Assembly (NCBI GenBank): GCA_028095005.1
Contig: CM051463.1
Span: forward strand, 5,130,295 to 5,194,294
Direction: 5' to 3'
Length of the DNA: 64,000 nt
Source of the DNA: Rhynchospora pubera
Lineage: Eukaryota > Streptophyta > Magnoliopsida > Poales > Cyperaceae
The notes under the pieces are model-generated. The model had not been told where the DNA came from. It saw only the letters and a list, made by a program, of their open reading frames with translations, and ran no database searches. Each line of letters begins with the position of its first letter. The first letter of the stretch is position 1. Positions 11,544 to 26,784 of this stretch are shown in pieces. A program made the position numbers and the translations under genes.

Positions 11544-14500
11544 CATCTGAATCATATTCTAGACAGAATAAATAGTTTAAATGTAGATTATTGTGATGAA
11601 ATTACATAGAATGAATCCATAAACGATAGAAATGGTCAAAAGATACTGACAATTGCATTATATGCAATTTATATGCGTAATTACCATGTATAATCTAATT
11701 TTTATGAAAAAATAACACATGAATTGTATCCTAGAAAGAATAAAGAGTTTAAGTGTAGATTATTGTGATTAAATAACTTTGAATGAATCCAGAAACGATT
11801 GAAATGGTCATATGATGCTCATGATTGCACTATTTACACTTTCAGAGCATTATTCAAAATTTATATGCGTAATTATCGTGTACAATCCAATTTTTTTGAA
11901 TAAATAATATATGAATCGTATTTTAAACTGAGTAAAGAGTTTAAAAGTAGACTATTGTGATGAAATAACTTAGAATGCATCCAGAAACTATTGAAATGGT
12001 CAAATGATGCTCAGAATTGCACTATTTGCAATTTATATGTGTAATTACCATGTATAATTCAATATTTTTAAATAAATAACAAATGAATGGCCTTCCACAC
12101 TGAAAAAAGAGTTTAAATGTAGATTATTGTGTTGAAATAACTAAAAATGAATCCAGAAACGATTGAAATGATCAAATGATGCTCAAAATTGCATTATTTG
12201 CACTTTATATGTGTAATTACCATTTATAATCCAATCTATATAAATAAATAACATATGAATCGTATTCTAGACAGAATAAAGAGTTTAAATGTAGATTATT
12301 GTGATGAAATTACATAAAATGAATCCTGAAACGATTGAAATGGTCAAATGTGTTCAGAATTGTACTATTTGCATTTTATATGCGTAATTACCATGTATAA
12401 TCTAATATTTTTGAGTTAATGACATATGAATCATATTCTAGACGAAATAAAGAGTTTAAAATAAGATTATTGTGAAGAAATAACTTAGAATGCATCTAGA
12501 AAACGTTAAAATGGTCAATTGATGCTCAAGATTGCATTATTTGCAATTTATATGCGTAATTACCATGTATAATCCATTTGTTTGAATAAATAACATATGA
12601 ATCGTATTCACGGCAGAATAACGAGTTAAAATAAATATAATTGCGATGAAATGACTTAGAATGAATGCCGAAATGATTAAAATGGTCAAATGATGCTCTG
12701 AATTGCATTATATGCACTTTCTGTGAATTATTTGCACCTTATATGCGAAATTACCATGTACAATCCAATATTTTTGAATAAATAACATATGAATCGTAAT
12801 ATAAACATAATGAAAAGTTTAAACAAAGATTATTGCATTGAAATGACTTAACATGAATCCTTGAACGATTGAAATGGTGAAATGATGCTCAGAAATGCAT
12901 TATTTGCAATTTCTTGTCAGTATGTGAACTTTATATGCGTAATTACCATTTATAATCCAATATTTTTGATTAAATAACATATGAATCATATTCTAGAGAG
13001 AATAAAGAGTTTAGATGTTGATTATTTTGATGAAATGACTTAGAATGAATTCAGAAACGATTGAAATGGTCAAATATATGATGCTCAGAATTGCATTATT
13101 TGCACTGTGTATGTGTAATTACCATGCATAATCCAATCGTTTTGAATAAATAACATATGAATTATATTCTAGACAGAATACAGAGTTTAAATATAGATCA
13201 TTGTGATGAAATGATTTAGAATGAATCCAAAAAAACAATTGAAATGTTCAAATGATGCTCAGAATTGCATTATTTGCAATTTATATGCGTAATTACCATG
13301 TATAATCCAATCTCTTTGAATAAATAACATATGAATCGTATTCTTGACCAAATAAAGAGATTAAATGTAGATCATTGTGATGAAATTACGTAGAATGAAT
13401 ATGAAACGATTGAAATGGTCAAATGATTCTCAGAATTTCATAAATTGCACTTTTTATGCGAAATCTCCATGTATAATCCAATCTTTTTGAATAAACAACA
13501 TATGAATCGTATACTAGACAGAATAAAATGTTTAAATGTAGATTATTGTGATGAAATGATTTAGAATGAATCCAGAAACGATTGAAATGGTCAAAAGATT
13601 CTTGGAATTGCATTATTTGCAGTTTATATGCGCAATTACCTTGTATAATCCATTCTTTTTGAATAAATAACATATGAACCGTATTCTAGATAGAATAAAG
13701 AGTTTGGATGTCGATTATTTTTGTTGAAATGACTTAGAATGAATTCAGAAACGATTGAAATGGTCAAATGATGCTCAGAATTGCACTATTTGCACTTTAT
13801 ATGCGTAATTACCATGTATAATTCAATATTTTTAAAAAAATAACAAATGAATGGTATTCCACACTGAAAAAAGAGTTTAAATGTAGATTATTGTGTTCAA
13901 ATAACTAAAAATGAATCCAGAAACGATTGAAATGATCAAATGATGCTCAAAATTGCATTATTTGCACTTTATATGTGTAATTACCATTTATAATCCAATC
14001 TATATAAATAAATAACATATGAATCGTATTCTAGACAGAATAAAGAGTTTAAATGTAGATTATTGTGATGAAATTACATAAAATGAATCCTGAAACGATT
14101 GAAATGGTCAAATGTGTTCAGAATTGTACTATTTGCATTTTATATGCGTAATTACCATGTATAATCTAATATTTTTGAGTTAATAACATATGAATCATAT
14201 TCTAGACGAAATAAAGAGTTTAAAAGAAGATTATTGTGAAGAAATAACTTAGAATGCATCTAGAAAACGTTAAAATGGTCAATTCATGCTCAAGATTGCA
14301 TTATTTGCAATTTATATGCGTAATTACCATGTATAATCCATTTGTTTGAATAAACAACATATGAATCATATTCTTTATAGAATAAAGAGATTTCGTATTC
14401 TAGACCAAATAAAGAGTTTAAATATAGATTATTGTGATGAAATGACATATAATGAATCCAAAAATGATTGAAATGGTCAAATGATACTCAGAATTGCATT

Positions 14501-15010
14501 ATTTGCACTTTATATGCTTAATTACCATGTATAATCCATTTGTTTGAATAAATAATATATGAATCGTATTCACGGCAGAATAACGAGTTGAAATAAATAT
14601 TATTGCGATGAAATGACTTAGAATGAATGCAGAAATGATTAAAATGGTCAAATGATGCTCTGAATTACGTTATATGCACTTTCTGTGAATTATTTGCACC
14701 TTATATGCGAAATTACCATGTACAATCCAATATTTTTGAATAAATAACATATGAATCATAATATAAATATAATGAAAAGTTTAAACAAAGATTATTGCAT
14801 TGAAATGACTTAGCATGAATCCTTGAACGATTGAAATGGTGAAATGATGCTCAGAAATGCATTATTTGCAATTTCTTGTCAGTATTTGAACTTTATATGC
14901 GTAATTACCATTTATAATCCAATATTTTTGATTAAATAACATATGAATAATATTCTAGACAGAATAAAGAGTTTAGATGTCGATTATTTTGATGAAATGA
15001 CTTAGAATGA

Positions 15011-16398
15011 ATTCAGAAACGATTGAAATGGTCAAATATATGATGCTCAGAATTGCATTATTTGCACTGTGTATGTGTAATTACCATGCATAATCCAATC
15101 GTTTTGAATAAATAACATATGAATTATATTCTAGACATAATACAGAGTTTAAATATAGATCATTGTGATGAAATGATTTAGAATGAATCCAAAAAAACAA
15201 TTGAAATGTTCAAATGATGCTCAGAATTGCATTATTTGCAATTTATATGCGTAATTACCATGTATAATCCAATCTTTTTGAATAAATAACATATGAATCG
15301 TATTCTTGACCAAATAAAGAGATTAAATGTAGATCATTGTGATGAAATTACGTAGAATGAATATGAAACGATTGAAATGGTCAAATGATTCTCAGAATTT
15401 CATAAATTGCACTTTATATGCGAAATCACCATGTATAATCCAATCTTTTTGAATAAACAACATATGAATCGTATTCTAGACAGAATAAAATGTTTAAATG
15501 TAGATTATTGTGATGAAATGATTTAGAATGAATCCAGAAACGATTGAAATGGTCAAAAGATTCTTGGAATTGCATTATTTGCAGTTTCTGTGCGTAATTA
15601 CCTTGTATAATCCATTCTTTTTGAATAAATAACATATGAACCGTATTCTAGATAGAACAAAGAGTTTGGATGTCGATTATTTTTGTTGAAATGACTTAGA
15701 ATGAATTCAGAAACGATTGAAATGGTCAAATATATGATGCTCAGAATTGCATTATTTGCACTGTGTATGTGTAATTACCATGCATAATCCAATCGTTTTG
15801 AATAAATAACATATGAATTATATTCTAGACAGAATACAGAGTTTAAATATAGATCATTGTGATGAAATGATTTAGAATAAATCCAAAAAAACAACTGAAA
15901 TGTTCAAATGATGCTCAGAATTGCATTATTTGCAATTTATATGCGTAATTACCATGTATAATCCAATCTTTTTTAATAAATAACATATGAATCGTATTCT
16001 TGACCAAATAAAGAGATTAAATGTAGATCATTGTGATGAAATAACGTAGAATGAATATGAAACGATTGAAATGGTCAAATGATTCTCAGAATTTCATAAA
16101 TTGCACTTTATATGCGAAATCACCATGCATAATCCAATCTTTTTGAATAAACAACATATGAATCGTATTCTAGACAGAATAAAATGTTTAAATGTAGATT
16201 ATTGTGATGAAATGATTTAGAATGAATCCAGAAACGATTGAAATGGTCAAAAGATTCTTGGAATTGCATTATTTACAGTTCATATGCGTAATTACCTTGT
16301 ATAATCCATTCTTTTTGAATAAATAACATATGAACCGTATTCTAGATAGAATAAAGAGTTTGGATGTCGATTATTTTTGTTGAAATGACTTAGAATGA
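15011..16398 (+). repeat. Tandem duplication of a 4-monomer, 694-bp block within the satellite
   Basis: The variant AATTCAGAAACGATTG...GTCAAATATATGATGC at 15011 recurs at 15705, 694 bp later, with the same order of four variant monomers. This turns the local higher-order period from 1961 into about 2657 bp. Confidence 0.8.
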
Positions 16399-19300
16399 AT
16401 TCAGAAACGATTGAAATGGTCAAATGATGCTCAGAATTGCACTATTTGCACTTTATATGCGTAATTACCATGTATAATTCAATATTTTTAAATAAATAAC
16501 AAATGAATGGTATTCCACACTGAAAAAAGAGTTTAAATGTAGATTATTGTGTTGAAATAACTAAAAATGAATCCAGAAACGATTGAAATGTTCAAATGAT
16601 GCTCAAAATTGCATTATTTGCACTTTATATGTGTAATTACCATTTATAATCCAATCTATATAAATCAATAACATATGAATCGTATTCTAGACAGAATAAA
16701 GAGTTTAAATGTAGATTATTGTGATGAAATTACGTAAAATGAATCCTGAAACGATTGAAATGGTCAAATGTGTTCAGAATTGTACTATTTGCATTTTATA
16801 TGCGTAATTACCATGTATAATCTAATATTTTTGAGTTAATAACATATGAATCGTATTCTACACAGAATAAAGAGTTTAAAAGAAGATTATTGTGAAGAAA
16901 TAACTTAGAATGCATCTAGAAAACGTTAAAATGGTCAATTGATGCTCAAGATTGCATTATTTGCAATTTATATGCGTAATTACCATGTATAATCCAATCT
17001 TTTTGAATAAACAACATATGAATCATATTCTTTACAGAATAAAGAGATTTCATATTCTAGACCAAATAAAGAGTTTAAATATAGATTATTGTGATGAAAT
17101 GACATATAATGAATCCAAAAATGATTGAAATGGTCAAATGATACTCAGAATTGCATTATTTGCACTTTATATGCTTAATTACCATGTATAATCCATTTGT
17201 TTGAATAAATAACATATGAATCGTATTCACGGCAGAATAACGAGTTAAAATAAATATTATTGCGATGAAATGACTTAGAATGAATGCAGAAATGATTAAA
17301 ATGGTCAAATGATGCTCTGAATTGCATTATATGCACTTTCTGTGAATTATTTGCACCTTATATGCGAAATTACCATGTACAATCCAATATTTTTTTATAA
17401 ATAACATATGAATCGTAATATAAACATAATGAAAAGTTTAAACAAAGATTATTGCATTGAAATGACTTAGGATGAATCCTTGAACGATTGAAATGGTGAA
17501 ATGATGCTCAGAAATGCATTATTTGCAATTTCTTGTCAGTATTTGAACTTTATATGCGTAATTACCATTTATAATCCAATATTTTTTTATTAAATAACAT
17601 ATGAATCATATTTTAGACAGAATAAAGAGTTTAGATGTCGATTATTTTGATGAAATGACTTCGAATGAATTCAGAAACAATTGAAATGGTCAAATATATG
17701 ATGCTCAGAATTGCATTATTTGCACTGTGTATGTGTAATTACCATGCATAATCCAATCGTTTTGAATAAATAACATATGAATTATATTCTAGACAGAATA
17801 CAGATTTTAAATATAGATCATTGTGATGAAATGATTTAGAATGAATCCAAAAAAACAATTGAAATGTTCAAATGATGCTCAGAATTGCATTATTAGCAAT
17901 TTATATGCGTAATTACCTTGTATTATCCAATCTTTTTGAATAAATAACATATGAATCGTATTCTTGACCAAATAAAGAGATTAAATGTAGATCATTGTGA
18001 TGAAATTACGTAGAATGAATATGAAACGATTGAAATGGTCAAATGATTCTCAGAATTTCATAAATTGCACTTTATATGCGAAATCACCATGTATAATCCA
18101 ATCTTTTTGAATAAACAACATATGAATCGTATTCTAGACAGAATAAAATGTTTAAATGTAGATTATTGTGATGAAAAGATTTAGAATGAATCCAGAAACG
18201 ATTGAAATGGTCAGAAGATTCTTGGAATTGCATTATTTGCAGTTTATATGTGTAATTACCTTGTATAATCCATTCTTTTTGAATAAATAACATATGAAAC
18301 GTATTCTAGATAGAATAAAGAGTTTGGATGTCGATTTTTTTTTTGTTGAAATGACTTAGAATGAATTCAGAAACGATTGAAATGGTGAAATGATGCTCAT
18401 AATTGCATTATTTGCAATTTGTATGTGTAATTACCAAGAAAAATCCAATTGTTTTTAATAAATAACATATGAATTATATTCTAGATAGAATAAAGAGTTT
18501 AAATACAGATTATTGTGATGAAATTATATACAATGAATCCAGAAAGATCGAAATGGTCAAATGATGCTCAGAATTTCATTATTTGCACTTTGTATGCGTA
18601 ATTACCATGTATAATCCAAAATATTTGAATCTATATATTTTACACAGAATAAAGAGTTTAAATGTACATTATTGTGATGAAAAGATTTAGAATGTATTCA
18701 GAACCGATTGAAATTATCAATTGATGCTCAGAATTGCATTATTAATAGCAATTTATATTCGTAATTACCATTAATTTTTATGTATAAATAACATATGAAT
18801 CGTTTCCTAGACAAAATAATGAGTTTAAATGTAGATTATTGCGATTACATGACTTAGAATGAATCCAGAAACGATTGAAATGTTCATAAGTTGCTCAGGA
18901 TTACATTATTTGCACTTTCACTGCATTATTTGAAATTTATATGCGCAATTACCATGTATAATCTTATTTTTTAATAAATAACAAATGAATCGTATTCTAG
19001 ACAGAATAAAGAGTTTAAATATTGATTATTGTGATAAAATTACATAGAATGAATACAAAAATGATAAAAATGGTCTAAAGATTCTGAGAATTGCATTATT
19101 TACAATTTATATGCGTAATTACCATGTATAATCCAATTTTTATGAATAAATAACATATGAATCGTTTCCTAGACAGAATAAAGAGTTTAAATGTAGATTA
19201 TTGCGATTAAATGGCTTAGAATGAATCCAGAAACAATTGAAATGGTCATATGATGCTCAGAATTGAATTATTTGCACTTTCAGTGCATTGTTCGAAATTT

Positions 19301-19832
19301 ATATGCATAATTACCCTGTACAATCCAATTTTTTTAAATAAATAAAGAGTTTTTGAATAAATATGAATCGTATTTATTTTAATAAATACGAATTGTATTT
19401 TAAACTGAGTAAAGAGTTTAAAAGTAGATTATTATGATGAAATAACTTAGAATGCATCCAGAAAATGATAAAATGGTCAATTGATGCTTAGAATTACATT
19501 AATTGCAATTTATATGCGTAATTACCATGTATAATCCAATCCTTTTGAATAAATAACATATGAATCGTATTCTTGACAGAGTAAAGAGATTAAATGTAGA
19601 TTATTGTGATGAAATTACGTAGAATTAATCTAGAAATGATTGAAATGGTCAAATTATTCTCAGAATTTCATTAATTGCACTTTATATGAGAAATTACCAT
19701 GTATAATCCAACCTTTTTGTATAAATAACATATGAATCATATTCTACATAATTTAAAGAGTTTAAATGTAGATTATTGTGATGAAATGATTTAGAATGAA
19801 TCCAGAAACCTTTGAAATGGTCAAATGATGCA

Positions 19833-21360
19833 CAGAATTGCATTATTTGCACTTTATATGTGTAATTACCAAGTATATTCCAATATTTTTCAATAAATAA
19901 CATATTAATGTTATTCTACACAGAAAAAAGAGTTTAAATGTATATTGTGTTGAAATAACTAAGAATGAATCCAGGAACGACTCAAATGGTCAAATGATGC
20001 TCAGAGTTGCATTATTTGCACTTTGTATGCGTAATTACCATTTATAACCCAATCTTTATAAATAAATAACATATAAATCGTATTCTAGACAGAATAAAGA
20101 GTTTAAATGTAGATTATTGTGATTAAATTATATAGAATAAATCCTGAAAGGATTGAAATGGTCAAATGTATTCAGAATTGTATTACTTGCACTTTATATG
20201 CGTAATTACCATGTATAATCCATACTATTTAAATCCATAACAAATGAATCGTATTTTACACAGAATAAAGAGTTTAAATGTAGATTATTGTGATGAAATT
20301 ATTTGGAATGAATTCAGAAACGATTGAAATATTCAATTGATGCCCTTAATAGCAATATTAGCAATTTATATCCGTAATTACCATGTATAATCCTATCTTT
20401 TTGAATAAATTACATATGAATTATATTGTACACAGAAGAAAGAGTTTAAATGTAGATTATTGTGATGAAATGACTTATAATGAATCCAGAAACTATTCAA
20501 ATGTTCAAATGATGCTCAGAATTGCATTATTAGCACTTTCTGTGCATTATTTGAACTTTATATGCGTAATTACCATGTATAATCTAATATTTTTTAATAA
20601 ATAACATATGAATCGTATTCTAGACAGAATAAAAAGTTTAAATGTAGATTATTGTGATGAAATTACATAGAATGATCAATAAACGATAGAAATGGTCAAA
20701 AGATACAGAGAATTGCATTATTTACAATTTTTATGTGTAATTACCATGTATAATTTAATTTTTATGAATAAATAACACATGAATCGTATCCTAGACAGAA
20801 TAAAGAGTTTAAGTGTAGATTATTGTGATTAAATAACTTAGAATGAATCCATAAACGATTGAAATGGTCATATGATGCTCAGGATTGCATTATTTACACA
20901 TTCGGTGCATTATTCGAAATTTATATTCGTAATTACCGTGAACAATCCAAATTTCTTGAATAAATAAAATATGAATCGTGTTTTAAACTGATTAAAGAGT
21001 TTAAAAGTAGATTATTGTGATGAAATAACTTAGAATGCATCCAGAAACTATTGAAATGGTCAAATAATGCTCAGAATTGCACTATTTGCACTTTATATGC
21101 GTAATTAACATGTATAATTCAATATTTTTAAATAAATAACAAATGAATGGTATTCCACACTGAAAAAAGAGTTTAAATGTAGATTATTGTGTTGAAATAA
21201 CTAAGAATGAATCCAGAAACGATTGAAATGATCAAATGTTGCTAAGAATTACATTATTTGCACTTTATATGTATGATTACCATTTATAATCGAATCATTA
21301 TAAATAAATAACATATGAATCGTATTCTAGGAAGAATAAAGAGTTTAAATGTAGATTATT
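19833..21360 (+). repeat. Satellite block duplicated again 5.42 kb downstream
   Basis: About 1.5 kb (19833-21360) recurs at about 25256-26784 at a constant offset of 5423-5424 bp with few substitutions. It includes an identical 70-codon chance frame. After the block the offset changes by one monomer, which marks an unequal exchange. Confidence 0.8.
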
Positions 21361-24300
21361 CTGATGAAATAACTTAGAATGCATCTAGAAAATGTTAAAA
21401 TGGTCAATTGATGCTCAAGATTGCATTATTTGCAATTTATATGCGTAATTACCATGTATAATCCAATCTTTTTGAATAAACAACATATGAATCATATTCT
21501 TTACAGAATAAAGAGATTTCGTATTCTAGACCAAATAAACAGTTTAAATATAGATTATTGTGATGAAATGACATATAATGAATCCAAAAATGATTGAAAT
21601 GGTCAAATGATACTCAGAATTGCATTATTTGCATTTTATATGCTTAATTACCATGTATAATCCATTTGTTTGAATAAATAACATTTGAATCGTATTCACG
21701 GCAGAATAACAAGTTACAATAAATATTATTGCGATGAAATGACTTAGAATGAATGCAGAAATGATTAAAATGGTCAAATGATGCTCTGAATTGCATTATA
21801 TGCACTTTCTGTGAATTATTTGCACCTTATATCCGAAATTACCATGTACAATCCAATATTTTTGAATAAATAACATATGAATCGTAATATAAACATAATG
21901 AAAGGTTTAAACAAAGATTATTGCATTGAAATGACTTAGCATGAATCCTTGAACGATTGAAATGGTGAAATGATGCTTAGAAATGCATTATTTGCAATTT
22001 CTTGTCAGTATTTGAACTTTATATGCGTAATTACCATTTATAATCCAATATTTTTTATTAAATAACATATGAATCATATTCTAGACAGAATAAAGAGTTT
22101 AGATGTCGATTATTTTGATGAAATGACTTAGAATGAATTCAGAAACGATTGAAATGGTCAAATATATGATGCTCAGAATTGCATTATTTGCACTGTGTAT
22201 GTGTAATTACCATGCATAATCCAATCGTTTTGAATAAATAACATATGAATTATATTCTAGACAGAATACAGAGTTTAAATATAGATCATTGTGATGATGA
22301 TTTAGAATGAATCCACAAAAACAATTGAAATGTCCAAATGATGCTCAGAATTGCATTATTTGCAATTTATATGCGTAATTACCATGTATAATCCAATCTT
22401 TTTGAATAAATAACATATGAATCGTATTCTTGACCAAATAAAGAGATTAAATGTAGATCATTGTGATGAAATTACATAGAATGAATATGAAACGATTGAA
22501 ATGGTCAAATGATTCTCAGAATTTCATAAATTGCACTTTATATGCGAAATCACCATGTATAATCCAATCTTTTTGAATAAACAACATATGAATCGTATTC
22601 TAGACAGAATAAAATGTTTAAATGTAGATTATTGTGATGAAATGATTTAGAATGAATCCAGAAACGATTGAAATGGTCAAAAGATTCTTGGAATTGCATT
22701 ATTTGCAGTTTATATGCGTAATTACCTTGTATAATCCATTCTTTTTGAATAAATAACATATGAACCGTATTCTAGATAGAATAAAGAGTTTGGATGTCTA
22801 TTATTTTTGTTGAAATGACTTAGAATGAATTCAGAAACGATTGAAATGGTCAAATGATGTTCAGAATTGCACTATTTGCACTTTATATGCGTAATTACCA
22901 TGTATAATTCAATATTTTTAAATAAATAACAAATGAATGGTATTCCACACTGAAAAAAGAGTTTAAATGTAGATTATTGTGTTGAAATAACTAAAAATGA
23001 ATCCAGAAACGATTGAAATGATCAAATGATGCTCAAAAATGCATTATTTGCACTTTATATGTGTAATTACCATTTATAATCCAATCTATATAAATCAATA
23101 ACATATGAATCGTATTCTAGACAGAATAAAGAGTTTATATGTAGATTATTGTGATGAAATTACATAAAATGAATCCTGAAACGATTGAAATCGTCAAATG
23201 TGTTCAGAATTGTACTATTTGCATTTTATATGCGTAATTACCATGTATAATCTAATATTTTTGAGTTAATGATATATGAATCGTATTCTACACAGAATAA
23301 AGAGTTTAAAAGAAGATTATTGTGAAGAAATAACTTAGAATGCATCTTGAAAACGTTAAAATGGTCAATTGATGCTCAAGATTGCATTATTTGCAATTTA
23401 TATGCGTAATTACCATGTATAATCCAATCTTTTTGAATAAACAACATATGAATCATATTCTTTACAGAATAAAGAGATTTCGTATTCTAGACTAAATAAA
23501 GAGTTTAAATATAGATTATTGTGATGAAATGACATATAATGAATCCAAAAATGATTGAAATAGTCAAATGATACTCAGAATTGCATTATTTGCACTTTAT
23601 ATGCTTAATTACCATGTATAATCCATTTGTTTGAATAAATAACATATGAATCGTATTCACGGCAGAATAACGAGTTAAATTAAATATTATTGCGATGAAA
23701 TGACTTAGAATGAATGCAGAAATGATTAAAATGGTCAAATGATGCTCTGAATTGCATTATATGCACTTTCTGTGAATTATTTGCTCCTTATATGCGAAAT
23801 TACCATGTACAATCCAATATTTTTGAATAAATAACATATGAATCGTAATATAAACATAATGAAAAGTGTAAACAAAGATTATTGCATTGAAATGACTTAG
23901 CATGAATCCTTGAAATATTGAAATGGTGAAATGATGCTCAGAAATGCATTATTTGCAATTTCTTGTCAGTATTTGAACTTTATATGCGTAATTACCATTT
24001 ATAATCCGATATTTTTTATTAAATAACATATGAATCATATTCTAGACAGAATAAAGAGTTTAGATGTCGATTATTTTGATGAAATGACTTAGAATGAATT
24101 CAGAAACCATTGAAATGGACAAATATATGATGCTCAGAATTGCATTATTTGCACTGTGTATTTGTAATTACCATGCATAATCCAATCGTTTTGAATAAAT
24201 AACATATGAATTATATTCTAGACAGAATACAGAGTTTAAATATAGATCATTGTGATGAAATGAATTAGAATGAATCCAAAAAAACAATTGAAATGTTCAA

Positions 24301-25255
24301 ATGATGCTCAGAATTGCATTCTTTGCAATTTATATGCGTAATTACCATGTATAATCCAATCTCTTTGAATAAATAACATATGAATCATATTCTTGACCAA
24401 ATAAAGAGATTAAATGTAGATCATTGTGATGAAATTACGTAGAATGAATATGAAACGATTGAAATGGTCAAATGATTCTCAGAATTTCATAAATTGCACT
24501 TTATATGCGAAATCACCATGTATAATCCAATCTTTTTGTATAAACAACATATGAATTGTATTCTAGACAGAATAAAAAGTTTATATGTCGATTATTTTGA
24601 TGAAATAACTTAGAATGCATCCAGAAACTATCGAAATGGTCAAATGATGCTCAGAATTGCACTATTTGCACTTTATATGCGTAATTACCATGTATAATTC
24701 TATATTTTTAAATAAATAACAAATGAATGGTATTCCACACTGAAAAAAAGAGTTTAAATGTAGATTATTGTGTTGAAATAACTAAAAATGAATCCAGAAA
24801 CGATTGAAATGATAAAATGATGCTCAAAATTGCATTATTTGCACTTTATATGTGTAATTACCATTTATAATCCAATCTATATAAATAAATAACATATGAA
24901 TCGTATTCTAGACAGAATAAAGAGTTTTAATGTAGATTATTGTGATGAAATTACATAAAATGAATCCTGAAACGATTGAAATGGTCAAATGTGTTCAGAA
25001 TTGTACTATTTGCGTTTTATATGAGTAATTACCATGTATAATCTAATATTTTTGAGTTAATAACATATGAATCGTATTCTACACAGAATAAAGAGTTTAA
25101 AAGAAGATTATTGTGAAGAAATAACTTAGAATGCATCTAGAAAACGTTAAAATGGTCAATTGATGCTTAAGATTGCATTATTTGCAATTTATATGCGTAA
25201 TTACCATGTATAATCCAATCTTTTTGAATAAACAACATATGAATCGTATTCTGTA

Positions 25256-26784
25256 CAGAATTGCATTATTTGCACTTTATATGTGTAATTACCAAGTATA
25301 TTCCAATATTTTTCAATAAATAACATATTAATGGTATTCTACACAGAAAAAAGAGTTTAAATGTATATTGTGTTGAAATAACTAAGAATGAATCCAGGAA
25401 CGACTCAAATGGTCAAATGATGCTCAGAGTTGCATTATTTGCACTTTGTATGCGTAATTACCATTTATAATCCAATCTTTATAAATAAATAACATATAAA
25501 TCGTATTCTAGACAGAATAAAGAGTTTAAATGTAGATTATTGTGATTAAATTACATAGAATAAATCCTGAAAGGATTGAAATGGTCAAATGTGTTCAGAA
25601 TTGTATTATTTGCACTTTATATGCGTAATTACCATGTATAATCCATACTATTTAAATCCATAACAAATGAATCGTATTTTACACAGAATAAAGAGTTTAA
25701 ATGTAGATTATTGTGATGAAATTATTTAGAATGAATTAAGAAACGATTGAAATATTCAATTGATGCTCTTAATAGCAATATTAGCAATTTATATCCGTAA
25801 TTACCATGTATAATCCAATCTTTTTGAATAAATTACATATGAATTATATTGTACACAGAAGAAAGAGTTTAAATGTAGATTATTGTGATGAAATGACTTA
25901 TAATGAATCCAGAAACTATTCAAATGTTCAAATGATGCTCAGAATTGCATTATTAGCACTTTCTGTGCATTATTTGAACTTTATATGCGTAATTACCATG
26001 TATAATCTAATATTTTTTTAATAAATAACATATGAATCGTATTCTAGACAGAATAAAAAGTTTAAATGTAGATTATTGTGATGAAATTACATAGAATGAT
26101 CAATAAACGATAGAAATGGTCAAAAGATACAGAGAATTGCATTATTTACAATTTTTATGTGTAATTACCATGTATAATTTAATTTTTATGAATAAATAAC
26201 ACATGAATCGTATCCTAGACAGAATAAAGAGTTTAAGTGTAGATTATTGTGATTAAATAACTTAGAATGAATCCATAAACGATTGAAATGGTCATATGAT
26301 GCTCAGGATTGCATTATTTACACATTCGGTGCATTATTCGAAATTTATATTCATAATTACCGTGAACAATCCAAATTTCTTGAATAAATAAAATATGAAT
26401 CGTGTTTAAAACTGAGTAAAGAGTTTAAAAGTAGATTATTGTGATGAAATAACTTAGAATGCATCCAGAAACTATTGAAATGGTCAAATAATGCTCAAAA
26501 TTGCACTATTTGCACTTTATATGCGTAATTACCATGTATAATTCAATATTTTTAAATAAATAACAAATGAATGGTATTCCACACTGAAAAAAGAGTTTAA
26601 ATGTAGATTATTGTGTTGAAATAACTAAGAATGAATCCAGAAACGATTGAAATGATCAAATGTTGCTCAGAATTACATTATTTGCACTTTATATGTATAA
26701 TTACCATTTATAATCGAATCTTTATAAATAAATAACATATGAATCGTATTCTAGACAGAATAAAGAGTTTAAATGTAGATTATT
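25256..26784 (+). repeat. Second copy of the 1.5-kb satellite block
   Basis: Partner of 19833-21360. Its left edge is an abrupt out-of-phase join near 25252-25262. Confidence 0.8.

Noticed and set aside
13419..22759. Minus-strand 69-codon frames with almost identical peptides (near 13419, 15426, 18084, 19694, 22550)
   Set aside because: They recur only because the satellite monomer recurs; they span monomer boundaries, decay in divergent monomers and have no initiation context. Not genes.
20383..26021. Two plus-strand frames with the same 70-residue peptide
   Set aside because: Both are satellite sequence from the two copies of the 1.5-kb block; identity reflects the duplication, not protein selection.
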